From Panicum virgatum (Eukaryota; Streptophyta; Magnoliopsida; Poales; Poaceae), in the NCBI RefSeq assembly GCF_016808335.1, contig NC_053148.1, forward strand, positions 44,904,930 through 44,968,929: DNA of 64,000 bases. The letters run 5' to 3'. The position numbers were made by a program, and so were the translations under genes. Below the pieces are notes generated by a model that was not told where the DNA came from, made no database searches, and saw nothing but the letters and a program-made list of their open reading frames with translations. This document shows positions 42,301-54,148 of this stretch, piece after piece (the stretch's first letter is position 1; each line of letters opens with the position of its first letter).

Positions 42301-44034
42301 TAGATTTTACATCTAAGCTTAGAAAATTTAGTTGTTAAATTATGATTGAGTTACTGGTTTAACAAATTTTATTGTTGAATTTTTCATTATCTCATCTTGT
42401 ACACTAAATAGTTCACTTTTGTCCCATTTGCTTGTTAACAAAAATTTCGATTCAGCGCTCTCTCCAAACCATTTGAACCATGACTTGTATCTGTATACTA
42501 ACATTTTGAGTTGTAGATTTAGGTTTTGTCACGATTTCTATTTTGTTGGGGTCATGTTTTTAAAAATTATTTTAAAAGTTGTTAATATAAAAATTACGAA
42601 GCCTACATTTTAAATAAATAAATAAATGTATCATATAAACCAAAGAAAAATACCGAGTCCGATTCTTGCTACATATATAGTAGTATCTTGTGCTTCTTCT
42701 TCTAGACCAATTTTCGATTCAGTTGTCTACTTTTAGGAACAAAAAAAAAAGCCAGACCCAAACAAATACCAGCAAATATCGAGTTGAAAAAGGTCGGGTT
42801 GGGGAGGAATGGGTTGTGGATGAAGAAAGGGCTAATTTTTGGCAGAGGAAAATGAAACAAAAGGTTTGGTTCCATGTTCAGTCGAGGGTTTTCAATCGAT
42901 CGGCAAAGAGGCCAAAACGCAAACCGAACAGGTTGGGGAAAGAGAGAATCGGCCAGGACAGGACAGTGTCCAATGCCGGCCAATCGGGGCTAGCAGCCAG
43001 CACCGCTTTTTGCACTTGCAACGCAGCGCCGGGTAGGTTCGGTCGGTTGCCTCCTAGTTGTTGGACCTAATCCGGGCGGGCGGGCACGGTCATCATCGAC
43101 CTGAAACCGAGCCCGATCAGGGCAACTGGGCAGAGAAAGATAATGCAGCGGCGGCCAGTTGAGCAGGTCGCGAAACAAGGGGCAGCCCCTAATTCCCAGG
43201 TGCCCTCGCGAATAATCAATCGCATGATCGCATCCACCGGCGCGGGGCTGTTCCTCTTCCTGGCAGCCGGAAATCAGTTGGTTCGTGGCCGCTGCTCTTC
43301 TCGCTCTGTTCGGCTGGCTGTGCATTCCCCGATCGACTCGAGGAAATCTGAACCAAATCCAAGACGCCACATGCGGAGCCGACGCCTCCCCAGGCCACAT
43401 GGGGTCGGTCGTGCTCCTGCATCCGCTCCGGCAAGTTGATTGGAACCTTCCAAGTTCGAATGGATGGTGATGATTAACGTGGAAGAACACCTCGGTCGCC
43501 GCTGCTCGATCGGCCAGGAGCCATCCATGGTTGGGTTCCCTTTCGGGCCGGCTCCTGAAGAACCAACCGGGTGCCGGATGGGGACCGGCATTTTCTTGGT
43601 TAGCTAGCTACTGAACATTTTGATTGCTCTTTTGTTTTTCCTTTGACTACAGAGTGGAGCAAGTAAACTCTGGCCAGGACGGCGGCGGCGGCGGCGGCGG
43701 AGGAGGAACGCGAGGAATTTCCCGTGGCCGCTACTAGCTGCGGGAAGTCGCCGGCCGGCCGCCGTGTCGGTCGGCTCGGACCACCCAGTTGCTGCCCGGG
43801 ACGCGGTTTCACTTGTCCCCGTCCGCCCCGCATCCGCATCCGCATCTCGTCTCGTCCGACCCCGGCGCGGCCGGTGCCCTCGTCAACGTCCAGCTGCAGC
43901 ATTCATCCGGTGCCTGTACGTGTGCGGCTGCGGCTGCGGCACAAGACGACGGAACCCCTGCGCAGGGGTGCTGCCGTGGACGCGACCAACCTGTTACCTG
44001 TCCGAGTCGGACCGCGAGGAAGCTGGTGTGGTGC
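42301..44034. other. Intergenic, no gene recognised
   Basis: AT-rich to about 42700, then mixed composition with a (GGC)n run near 43680. No domain or splice pattern supports a gene. Confidence 0.5.
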
Positions 44035-44042
44035 CCGTCGTG

Positions 44043-44868
44043 TATGGTTGGGCGTTCGGGTTACCCGAAAATTTCGGGTCGGGTAGTTCGGGTTTCGGGT
44101 ATTTCGGGTTTCCAAAAATGCTACCCGAAATTAACTTGGAAAAAAAAACCCCGAAAATTCGGGTTCGGGTTTACCCGAACAACCCGAATTGGCGGCGGGC
44201 GGGGCGCACTTGTTCGGCGGCCGGCGAACCCCTGGAGCGTGGGCGCGGCGTTGACGGCAGTGGCCGGCGGACCCCTGGAGCGTGGGCGCGGCGGCCGGCG
44301 GACGCCCGGGCGGTGGGTGTGGCGGCGGCGGCCGGCGGGCACCTGGACGCACTCGATCCGCACGGTGCCCTGCTGCCCGCGCGCCGGCCGCAGCGGGATC
44401 CTCTTTAGCCGCGGGCACCCCCTCGTCTGCAGGCGCTGCAGCTCCGGGAACGCGCACTCCCCCTCCGCGCGGACGGCCTCCAGCTTGGGCAGCCCAAGCA
44501 GCTTCAGACGGCCGCGGATGTGGCCCTCACGAGCACTCAGCAGCAGGGGCAATGCCCCAAGGATCGAGAGAGCTGGGGTCTGGGGAGCGTTGTGACTCGT
44601 GCGTGGGTGGGGGGCGGGTGCGGCTCGCGGCTTGGGTACCGGGGTGCAGGGTGCTAGGGTTGGGGTGAGACTGGTGGGCCTTGCTGGCTTGGTGGGCTGG
44701 GCTGGACTGAACTCGAAAAATACTTGGGCTTAAAGTTGTTCGGGTTATTCGGGTAGTTCGGGTACCGTGATCTGATACCCGAATTAGGGTTCGGGTTCGG
44801 GTTTTTTAGGCTCGGGCTCGGGTTTTTCGGATTCGGTTTTCGGGTTTCGGATATTTTGCCCACTCTTA
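44043..44868. mobile_element. Non-autonomous hAT element carrying a gene fragment
   Basis: The 8-bp direct repeat CCGTCGTG (44035-44042, 44869-44876) is the duplication length of hAT transposons. Ends TATGGTTGGGC and GCCCACTCTTA are imperfect inverted repeats. Both subterminal regions are dense in TTCGGGT/ACCCGAA repeats (44055-44180 and 44735-44850), as in other hAT ends. The core (about 44190-44640) is unrelated GC-rich sequence. Confidence 0.85.
44380..44552 (-). pseudogene. Captured LRR fragment resembling an NBS-LRR resistance gene
   Basis: The minus strand encodes LLGLPKLEAVRAEGECAFPE followed by LQRLQTRGCPRLKRIPL and GTVRIECV. The pattern of short hydrophobic LRRs with GCPRLKRIPL matches the C-terminal LRR region of grass CC-NBS-LRR proteins. 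There is no NB-ARC domain and no intact gene around it. It lies wholly inside the hAT element, so it is best read as a transduplicated fragment. Confidence 0.55.
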
Positions 44869-45344
44869 CCGTCGTGCCAGCCTGTCACCGATCCTGCTCC
44901 GGCGCCGCTGTCATTGCCAACGTCCTGCCTGCGCGTACGAGTGCTGTAGTTTATTCTCCCCCGTCCCGTACGGTGGTTGACTCGGTCGTGTACATGGCGT
45001 CATGGACTCATGGCCTGGGTTAGTGCTCAGTGGCTGGCTGGGCTCGGTTCTCTTCTCTCTCGTGGCGCAGCGTGAGGGGAGGTGGCGGTGGGAAAAGGGC
45101 GCGGGGTCGGTCAGCGACATGCTCTGGACGACTGGATTTGGGGACGATCTGGCACAGGAACCATCATGTGTTTGGCCCATGTCATGTTGGCGTCGGGTCG
45201 GGTGCGGCCGTGCCGGTTCCCACGGCGTGGTTCCGGCGAGGTGGGCGGGCCTGCGTCCCCGTCGGAGGCGCCGAGGCGGCCGAGGAAGGTCGCCGGCGAC
45301 CTTGACTCCCGATGCGGGCCAGCACGGCTCCAGCGCCGACGGGA

Positions 45345-45640
45345 GCGCCTTTTTTATTTTTATATTTTTCAAAAATATTTTTTACAGAAATATATTTTCA
45401 ATATCACAATTTACAGTTTTGTACCCCTACCGCCCGGCAGGGGGCGGCAGGGGGCCGCCCCGCAGCGGGGCGGCAGGGACTTATATGTAAATTTTAAAAA
45501 AAATTATTTGCGCGGGAGCCCTTGGCGGGAGCCTGCCGCCCCCCTGGCGGGCGGCAGGCCCCCTGCCGCCAATCCACTGGGCGGCAGGGGGCCTGCCGCC
45601 CGCCAGGGGGCCTGCCGCCCGCCAGGGGGGCGGCAGGCTC
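45345..45640 (+). repeat. MULE-C left TIR with GC-rich tandem blocks
   Basis: Matches 49360-49595 in inverted orientation. From about 45510 it contains repeated GCCTGCCGCCCGCCAGGGGG units, more copies than in the right TIR. Confidence 0.75.
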
Positions 45641-45736
45641 CCTGCTGTGGACAGCTTGCTGTGGCCATTAGATGTGTTTTAGATATGGATATAAATAAAA
45701 ACCATTAGTAAAGAACATGAATATGAAAAGTATAAG

Positions 45737-48700
45737 CTAGCAATTCACACACATACGCAAATGAGAACGAAATAGGTGATGCATGAGAACGAAATAAGTA
45801 TAACATGATGATATGTCCATAACAAAAATACAGAAACAACTAGAAGCGCATCCTAAGCACCCCGGCCACCCCCGGCCATGTCGACCTCTTTTACGCTGAG
45901 CGTGGACGTGGTCTGTAGAGTAGGTGTGTCGCTCTGGAGGCCCTACGTCTCTACCTGGACGTCCGGTTGGCACAGGTGTCTGGAAGGTAATATCGGCCTG
46001 CGGGTTAGGTGTAGAAAATAACCGACTCCAATCTTCGAAGTTCGCCTCAAAGGTATCCTGTGTGGGCCCTATACAATAGCAATTAAGATATCTTAATATC
46101 ATCTTATAAGTCATATATTTTGGTATATATTCATCATACGTACCTGGTGGTAGTGGATACGAGGAATGACCCATATCAGGAAGCTGGTGGTGCGATCCTG
46201 TAAACCGTTCAAATTATTTAAAATATTCATAGAGATAAGAAGCACATGATAAATTCGGGCAACAGATTAGGTATTTACCTTGTGTTCCTTCTGCTGTCGC
46301 CGTAGGGTAATACGAAGAAGGTCCAGCATCATACCCCTGTTGTGATCCTATATGTAAATACAAAAGGAATTAGACTTCATACCACAATTAATTGAAATTA
46401 AGATATTGACTATATGTTTACCGAAAGGTCGTGGTGGTGCCTGTGTTGGTTGAAATGACATCCCTGCAGCTGGTGCCATGGTACTAAACTGAGTCCCTCC
46501 GTGAGGTTGGTAAGGTGGGTGTGCATCACCTGTATGGACTGAGAATTAATTGTTGGCTTCAAAGTAGGAAGTTAGTAAGTATCCTCACGTACCTGGATAA
46601 TGCTGCTGAGACCAATAAGGTGCTTGGGAAGACTGCTGCTGTGTGGGACCACAAGGAAACGGCGTCGAGGCTTGAGACGAACCGTACGAGTCATCGTACG
46701 ATGTCCGGCTACCAAAGGCTTCAAGCATGGAATGAGATCTTTGTGAAACTCGGGTCCAGTCCGACTCTTGCTCATTCCTATCCATCATAGATCCCCTCGA
46801 ATCCTCATCAAATTCGCCCTGGCATCTAAGTCCATCAACCTGCACATTTCAAACTGCAAGGAAGAAAAAAAAAGGCATTAACACTGTAATCCAAAGTATT
46901 TGAAAAGTGATGATAACTTTGACTCACCGCCCCAGCTAATGCTTCGTCCCTATGTCGTGCGTACCCATCCTGTGCTGTCGCAACATGCGGCTGTGGTTGC
47001 ATGTCAGCATATATCAAGCGGCAACGAGTCTGAGGCTGGTACCAGCTCAGGTACGCCCTGTACGAAGCCTCCGTGTGTGCAGGGGTCGCAAGCGCCACGT
47101 TCTCCTCTGCCTGGTCCCAGCCATCGACCCAAGACTGCACCCTTGTCACCCACATGTTGGAGAAGGGTTGCCCAGTCCTCGATAAACTAAATATTGAAAA
47201 CAATTTAGTCAAATATGATTAGTTAACTATACAATGCATAGTCACTGAAATAGTATATGAATTGTTACATGTGGTCATGGCGTTCGACCCGATCCAATGC
47301 TGACGGCACATGATACAACTGCATTTGACCGAACTGTCTCCTGACTCTGTCCGGGCAGTGAGGCTCAATGTAAACGTCGTACACCAACGCTGTAGTTGTC
47401 ATCCATAAGGCCTGGTCCTGAAAGCAAACCGAAGATATCCCGATCGGTGCACGAGTGTTTATAGCCAACTCGGAGTAGGGCTCCCACACGACGTCTTCAG
47501 GTGTCAACCGATCAAACTCAGCCACAAAATCAGGATAGGCCCGACGAGACTGTACGTGGGGCCACCTCTTCTGCACAAAATTAATAATAATATGTACAAA
47601 TAAGAAATACAAAGAGAGTAAAATAAAGCAACAGAATTGCCAACAGAATAGTACGAGTAGCAGTTATTTCCGTACCTGACGAGCGTACCAGAGAGTCCCC
47701 ATGGTGGGCCTATCGTCCTCGGTGTCACCGTACATATCCAGCTCATACGGTGAGTGGTCGACAAGCGGGCGACCAATTGCTATCCTCTCGTACGACCAAA
47801 GCTGTAGCAGAATTGGACATCCTGTAAGAATTGCATCGTGCTTATTTTGCACCGATGCCTTGCAGAGGCCACGGTACGTGGCTGCAAGTACCGCTGCACC
47901 CCAACTGTATTGAGGCATTTCCTCCATAGTTGCCTCTGCGATCTCCAGTGCGTAAGGCACAAGCACCCTATCCACATAGGCCCCGTGTGAGTTGTTGAAC
48001 ATTATGTATCCAAACAACCACAACAGGTATGCCTCAAGGGATCGAGTGACGCTATCATCATCAGCATCATGTGCCAAATTGTCGGACTGCATAGAAATGA
48101 TGAACATTTATGAGTACGAGATCAATTATAAAATAAAACCATAACTGCACTAGTAAAAAGCATAACTCTAACATTAATCGTTCCATAACAAGGTATGTAC
48201 CTGGAACTGGAGGATCCATGCCTTGGCAGGGCCTGTTGCTTTTGGGTGCTCTTCTACATTAATCGCGATGTCAATATTTGCAAAACGCTCTTCTAGATCG
48301 TCCAATCACGTAGGCGGGACGACACGAGGCCCTACGGCATCCCCACTGATAGGAAGACCCAGCAGCATCGCAACGTCCTGTAGGGTCGGTGTCATCTCCC
48401 CACAAGGGAGGTGGAAGGTGTTTGTCTCAGGCCTCCATCTATCAACTAGAGCCGTAAGTAGAGACCTATCCAGCTGTACTAAACCACTCTCAGCAAGACG
48501 ACCTATAGTAAGAAGACCAGCCTCACTCAACCTGAAAAATAGAACGATCAAATGTAAGTACATTATGTACGAAACGTATACGAAACAAACGTATTTGTAA
48601 AAACATAATCCGACGACATATCACCTGGGCACCCATCGTGGCTCAACAGGAATAAACTCCGCTGGTGGACGTGGACGCAGCACGTTAAGTTTCACGCGCT

Positions 48701-48773
48701 GAACCACAGCAAGAAAGGACCGGTGCGACGAGTCTATGACTCCGTCAAGTAGAGCTGGCGTATCTCCGGTCAT
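45737..48773 (-). pseudogene. Plant mobile domain (PMD, aminotransferase-like) protein, nonsense-disrupted
   Basis: Coding blocks in order: 48773-48626 (TGDTPALLDGVIDSSHRSF...), about 48533-48203 (LLTIGRLAESG, WRPETNTFHLPCGEMTPTL, QDVAMLLGLPISGDAVGP), 48086-47676 (EAYLLWLFGYIMFNNSHGAY), 47574-47271 (AINTRAPIG, MQLYHVPSALDRVERHD), 47194-46930 (WVTRVQSWVDGWDQAEEN) and C-terminal Pro/Ser-rich exons down to about 45840. The order of motifs is that of PMD proteins of the MAIN/MAIL1 type, common in plant transposons. In the second block a TGA at 48306-48308 interrupts a frame that continues in phase for about 33 more codons to the GTACAT donor. This fits a tryptophan codon changed to stop. Exon borders are approximate. 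Confidence 0.75.
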
Positions 48774-49359
48774 ACCTAACACAAAAAATATAAGTTTTCT
48801 GCATTTTCTATAATGTTTCTGCATTTTTCTACAATTTATCTTAAATTTTCATAAACTTTTCTAACATTTTCGTGCATTTCCTACAATTTTTTACAATATA
48901 TTTTTATAAATATATTTTTCTAACAATTTCTAAATTTTTCTGCATTTTCTACAATTTATCTGAATGTTTCATATATTTTTCTAATATTTTCTACAATTTC
49001 TGACTATTTCTCGAAATTTTTTCTCGTATTAAACAACTAATCAATACCACAAAAGTTGTTGGTAAACCTAATTGGTTTTTCTAAAACCTAATCTTAATTC
49101 TACCTAAATTATATTAAAAACATTACCTAAATCGCTAAAATATCATTACTGCTGCATACACTAATTATAGAATTAAACATACAATAAATTTAGATTGAGA
49201 AAATTGAGAAATATTTATTACCTGCGGTTAGGATCCAAAATCAGGCATGGCTTCGCCGTTACAACTCTCTCCCTCACCCCTCCTCTCTCCCTCCCGCTCT
49301 CTGGATGTCGTGGGAAGCAAATGAGGGGGGAGGGGGAGGGAAACCCTTTTATACAGGAC

Positions 49360-49595
49360 TGGGGAGCCTGCCGCCCCCCAGGCAGGGGGCCTGCCGCCCG
49401 CCAGGGGGCGGCAGGCTACCACCAAGGGCTCCTGCGCAAATAATTTTTTTTAAATTTACATATAAGTCCCTGCCGCCCCGTTGCAGGGCGGCAGGGCCCC
49501 TGCCGGGCGGTAGGGGTACAAAACTGTAAATTGTGATATTGAAAATATATTTCTGTAAAAAATGTTTTCGAAAAATATAAAAATAAAAAAGGCGC
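49360..49595 (-). repeat. MULE-C right TIR
   Basis: Inverted copy of the left TIR. On the minus strand it leads into the leader exon ending CCGCAG at 49222; the 446-nt intron ends GTGTTAG, two bases before the PMD gene ATG at 48773. Confidence 0.75.
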
Positions 49596-49604
49596 CCGAC
49601 GGGA

Positions 49605-50046
49605 CGGGAGCGACGACTACTGACTGCATCGCGCACGGCGGGGGAGAGGGCCCGATTCGTGGGCTAGAGGCCCAGCGTCACCTAAGACGAGCAGATCAGC
49701 AGCTTGGCCCACGCCGCTGAGCGGGCCGCGCGTATTTCCTTCACTGACGCGAATCGGGCCCAACCCAAACTCCTCACAACAAACGGGCCTCCTGCTAGCC
49801 CCAATCTTCTTATCCGGACTCCTCCGGGAGAGAGTTTAAGCGGCCGCCGCGCTCGGGAGTCGAAACACCTGTACCCTGCGCGGCGTGCCACCCAACGGCA
49901 CCGTCTGTTCCCACGTGCGATCACACCGCACGGTGGCCGGCAGAGTGCCGAGTGCTACAAAGCTGCACGGCAACTCTGCAAGCGCGAGACTCGGGTGAGC
50001 CGACCATCAGCCGCACCTAGCTTCGACGACGTCGCCGGCGACGACG
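49605..50046. other. 5' flank of the LEA-like gene
   Basis: GC-rich sequence between MULE-C and the LEA-like start codon, presumably its promoter and 5' UTR. No clear TATA box identified. Confidence 0.4.
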
Positions 50047-50476
50047 ATGGCTTCTCGCCTGATCGGGTCGCTCGGCGGCCGCGCCGCCAGAACCTCACCG
50101 GCCAGCCACGCCACAAGCGTCCGTCTCGCCTCGCTCGCTCTCTCACGCGATCGTACCGTGGTCTCGGCGATCTGGTTAATTGTTTCGCGCGGCTGATGAC
50201 CGTCGTGTGCGTGCTTGCTGTGTGTTCCAGGCGTACCGCGCCGCGTTTACCTCCGCCGCCAACAACGGCGACCCGGCTCCCGCGACGGGGTCGGAGGAGG
50301 ACATGGAAAAAGGAAGGGTGGCAACGGGTGGTGGTGGCAACGGCCGGACGGAGGCCGGCGAGAAGGCAAGAGGTGCCGCGGAGGAGGTGAAGGAGGCCGG
50401 CAGGCGCGACGTCGTCAAGGACCGGGCCAAGAAAGCCGGCGAGGACGTCAAGGAGGCCATCAAGGACGCGCGCTAG
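50047..50476 (+). CDS. Small LEA-like protein with probable organelle presequence, 2 exons
   Basis: Exon 1 (50047 to about 50157) encodes MASRLIGSLGGRAARTSPAS and continues rich in Arg, Ser and Ala without acids, like a mitochondrial or plastid targeting peptide. Exon 2 (50231-50476, acceptor TTCCAG) encodes AYRAAFTSAANNGDPAP, then a Lys/Glu/Ala-rich amphipathic part (EKARGAAEEVKEAGRRDVV, KKAGEDVKEAIKDAR) of the LEA_4 type. The donor ACC|GTGGTC keeps phase and gives 118 residues, but is weak. LEA_4 proteins are disordered, stress-protective proteins that form helices on drying. Family call is by composition and 11-residue periodicity only. Confidence 0.6.
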
Positions 50477-50723
50477 CTAGCTACTACTACGTAATGCAAA
50501 CAGCTCGGCTAGTAGAGGGAGCTAGCTGCTCATCTATCTGTTCTGTAATTGTGTCATTAAACTTGCAAAGTTGCAAGTCCAAGCACGCACAAGCACAAGT
50601 TGTCAATGGCGTCTTCTCTTGCTTTTATTCCAGAAATCTCGTTTCGTAATCGCTCGGATGCTGATCGGTGTTGTTACAGGAGAGCATCAGACGCCGATGA
50701 GTGATCTTCATTCCACTGCCCAG

Positions 50724-51024
50724 CTATTCGATGCAGCAGCAGTACTGGTCGAGCGGCGGCACGCACTGGCCGCCCTTGGGGTACCCGCCGGCGGTCCGGC
50801 ACCAGCTGTCGCAGTCCGGCCGGAAGTCCCCGCACTCGCCCTGGCAAACGTACCTCGCCGCCGCTGAGCCAACACAACACCCCATCGTTACACGTGGACT
50901 TTGTTGAAGCACGCAAAAGCTTTGGAACATCAGTTTTGGGCGTACCGTGGGATGAGTGGGTAGCAGCGATGAGCACAGCAACGACGAGGATCCTGCAGAC
51001 GGCACCAGAAAACGATGGAGCCAT
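50724..51024 (-). CDS. Secreted cysteine-rich defensin-like (DEFL) peptide, 2 exons
   Basis: Exon 1 (50946-51024) encodes a signal peptide, MAPSFSGAVCRILVVAVLIA and a short polar tail. Exon 2 (50863 down to 50724) encodes the mature part AAARYVCQGECGDFRPDC, DSWCRTAGGYPKGGQC and VPPLDQYCCCIE. Phases match and the total is 219 nt (72 residues). The mature peptide has eight cysteines in the order C-x3-C-x6-C-x3-C-x9-C-x7-CCC, close to plant defensin-like families in which a single intron follows the signal-peptide exon, as here. It would be secreted; roles in defence or reproduction are known for the family but not shown here. A solo LTR begins only 222 bp upstream of the ATG. Confidence 0.8.
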
Positions 51025-51552
51025 CCGGTGCTGCTGTGTGCTGTGGTTCTGCAATCCGGTGAGCCAAGAATGGGTGATGCAGCATCGCCGGCGATGTGAG
51101 CTTTTATGTAGTGTCCGGCCAGTCCAAGGCTTTGGTCAGCGTTGCCGTTACTACTTCCGAAATCTCTCAAAGGGTTTGTTCAATGTGTTTACTCCTTATT
51201 GGATTGTTATTAGAATTTAGAACTGGGTGCACAAGACACGGTGCCTGAAGCGCCCCGACCCGAAGATCAAGGCTAAACCATGTATTAATTACCGAATAAG
51301 GTCTCCGGCATAATACATGTTACATCAAGTGGAGTCCAGAGTCATACAGAGCTTTATTTAACACGTACATGAGGAGTAAAGTGACAACACAAAGCTACAC
51401 AGAACAACCATAGGATAACAACTAGCATAGCGACATGCAGGACTAGCTCTTCATCCATCACGGCTCCACTCGATCAGCTTGGGTGCGGACACGATCTACT
51501 CGTAGTCTTCTGGCACAAAGTCAGGATCCTCTGGAGAAAAATCAACAGGGGT

Positions 51553-51568
51553 GAGTACAAAAGTACTC
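51553..51568. repeat. LTR hairpin GAGTAC-AAAA-GTACTC
   Basis: Counterpart of the hairpin at 2353-2368 in the other LTR. Confidence 0.7.
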
Positions 51569-52785
51569 AGCAAGCTCCACCTCACCCTACGGGAGGGGAC
51601 TGACATGCACGACACATAATAAGCACATTCTACTAACAATGCAACTAATGGTATGCAACTCTTCCCGACACAACTCACAATAGGTAGCTCACTAGTTGTC
51701 AGGACCACACCGTAGCCTGTCCATACCGTGGACACGGACCATTCGAATGGATTATACACTCTGCAGAGGTCGTACACTGTACCCACACGCTCGGCTGTCC
51801 GAACGGACAACCGACATAGCCGACACCCAGCCGTGGTCACGCCCCAGCCCGGCCGCACAAACCCTCGGGCCCTGACCCCAATGGTCTATACCCGTAAACC
51901 ATCCCTGCGACCGCCAGGCTAACCAGTGGGATTAGGCTAAGTCCGGCCCATACCGGAACCTGTGGTCGTACTAAAGTAAGCTAGGTGAGATGTCAAAACA
52001 ACTCGGTCCTTATGGTTCACCAGTGCAGCAACCATCCCTCAACATGTCAACTCGAGCCTACCACCACGGTAGCACTCACCTGCCAGTCTACCACCACGGT
52101 AGCGCCGGCTCTAGCATACCCAGCTGCCCTGGTCTCAGCCAGATCCCCTCATATCCTATTCTCAGTTCTGGATATGCATGACTACTCAGATGCATGCATG
52201 AGCACACTCAATCACTCAAGTACTGGTATATGTAATCGATCCTAGACCCAGGCTATAGGTAACCGTCCTTACATGGATGCAACCGCTCACGTAGGGGTCG
52301 ATGAAACTTACCTTCGCTTTCGTACGCGTCGGCGGCGGCGGCTTCCTGCTCGCGGTACGAGTCTTCTGGCTCCTTGGCAGGCTCCTCCTCGGCCACTCCG
52401 TGATCTACGGGCGAGAACGGCACAACCGGCAAACAAACACAAGCAAGCAATAAAATAAGCTCAAATGGAGATGAAAATAGGAGGGAAAAGAGTTACGTGA
52501 AAAGGAGTTGGTATGAAGGAGATATTGAGTTTACAGTATTGATTGGTAGAATGATTTGGATTAAGTGCTCACGGCCTGGGGGTGTTTTGGGCCTTTATTA
52601 GTGGAGTTAATGGTCGGGGGAGCTGCCTGCCATCTCACCTTGGCGCGGAACAGCTCGAGGAAGAGGGTCAACTGTTGGAGCTTCGTCTCGTGAGTGAGTT
52701 GGGCTCGGGAGGAGTGGTTCAGCTGGTGGAGCGAAGCGGCTCGGTGTGCTTGGGCTGGTGACGGGGCTCGTCACGGCCTTGCTCC

Positions 52786-52792
52786 TTTTATA
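52786..52792 (-). promoter_or_regulatory. TATA box of the solo LTR
   Basis: Minus strand TATAAAA in CGCCTATAAAAGGAGC, matching the TATA context of the first LTR. It reads toward the defensin-like gene, which is on the same strand about 1.8 kb downstream. Confidence 0.6.
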
Positions 52793-54148
52793 GGCGAGGA
52801 GAGCAGCAGCGGCGTCGCGCAAGGACGGCGACGGCGTGGGCTGCGGTAGCTCGCCGTCAACGCGAACAGTGGCAGCACTGAAGGCGCGAGCGCCGAGGCG
52901 GCAAAGCCGGCGAGGGCGCTGCAGCGGCGTGGGCGAGGTGGGGACGTGGGGGTGGGCGGCACGGCATGGTGCCGGCGGTAGTGCGCGGTCCCGTCGTGGG
53001 GCCGGCGTGTCGCGCGTGCGCGAGCGAGGGCGAGCGGGTGAGGCGGTTCGGCGGAAAAAAGATCTCGGCCGGCACTGTTCGTGGCGACCCCGATTTTTTT
53101 AGCGAGGTGGGTGCTGCCATGACGGGTCTTTTCAAGGTCAATAGTGTGGGTACTCTATGGCTTCCAGGGAATGATGAAGTTATGGCAAAGGAGGTAGGCG
53201 CTGTCATGATTGTCTGGGAATTATGGCATGGTACGGTGACTTGAGAGGCTTTTATGGAAAGAGACGAGATGATTTTTGTCGTGGGTGCAAGCATGCGTAT
53301 GCTGGTTACTGGAGGGAACGAATGTACTAACGCAAGGCAAGAGTATAAAATAGTTTACCTAGTAGTTATGTAATATATCGTATAACGTTAGTATTATTTT
53401 ACGTTACTAGTTTAATTGCAACATAAGTTTTATTTTAGTGATTGAGGCAGCCCTACTAAGTTGAGGACCTACACCAACTCAATTCAGAGTCGGTCAGCTT
53501 CTAGTTACTTAGTGTACCGGGTCCTTTTGACGGCAGAGCCGCCTTTTGCTTCCGGGAGGCAGAGCCTACCAACAGATGAAGCTGGCTTCCGGGTGGCAGA
53601 GCCAACCTTCGATGAAGCCCAGACCCTTTTGTGATCCCGGGTGGCAGAGCCAACCTTCGATGGATCACAACTTATACACTAAGTACTTAAATTTAATCGG
53701 AAGACTAACACTTATAAGACGATTACCTTATTGAAGGAACAAAGGAACACACACCTAGCACACTCTACCTATGCTCACTTCTACCATGCCCTTGGATGTG
53801 TGTGGGATGGAGTGGAGTAGTATGGCATGGCAAGGGGTGGCACCCTCCTTATATAGGCACTCATACCCTCTTGGATGAGTGACACATGTCACACTCTAGG
53901 AGGTTCCCTACAAATATCTAAGTTCCCTACAAATATCTAATTCTAGAAAATTCTAAATTTTACCATGGCAAGAAAATATCCAAGCTTCTTGTCTTCTTAT
54001 GATTTTTATGGAACATTCTAGAACCTTGTCATGGTGAACAAAATTACGCCATGGTTTAACCTTATTTTTATAGAACCTTCTAGAAGTTTGCATTATAAAT
54101 TTCAACACTCTTCCTTAATCATGATGAAAACTGGGATGTTACAGTGCC

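Larger units (their letters stand above)
45345..49595. mobile_element. MULE-C: Mutator-like element with a plant-mobile-domain gene, 4251 bp
   Basis: The 9-bp direct repeat CCGACGGGA (45336-45344, 49596-49604) flanks inverted ends starting GCGCCTTTTTTATTTTTATA. The TIRs (about 45345-45640 and 49360-49595) resemble those of MULE-A: the same T-run start, a TATATTTT segment, and blocks of GCCGCCCCGC-type repeats, here as GGCGGCAGG/CCTGCCGCC. The right end adds a leader with GGCGAAGCCATG and donor GTAATA at 49221, as in MULE-A. There is no MURA transposase; the only gene is a minus-strand plant-mobile-domain ORF with a premature stop. It lies about 440 bp upstream of the LEA-like gene. Confidence 0.93.
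51246..54143 (-). mobile_element. Solo LTR (2898 bp) with perfect 5-bp target duplication
   Basis: Minus strand starts TGTAACATCCCAG at 54143 and ends GGCGCTTCA at 51246. GTGCC is directly repeated at 51241-51245 and 54144-54148. There is no primer site or internal region on either side, so this is an LTR left by recombination between two LTRs. It belongs to the same broad family as the LTR at 2022-5393. Internally, 53530-53665 holds degenerate tandem GGGTGGCAGAGCC repeats (26-bp identical copies at 53589 and 53637). Confidence 0.93.
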
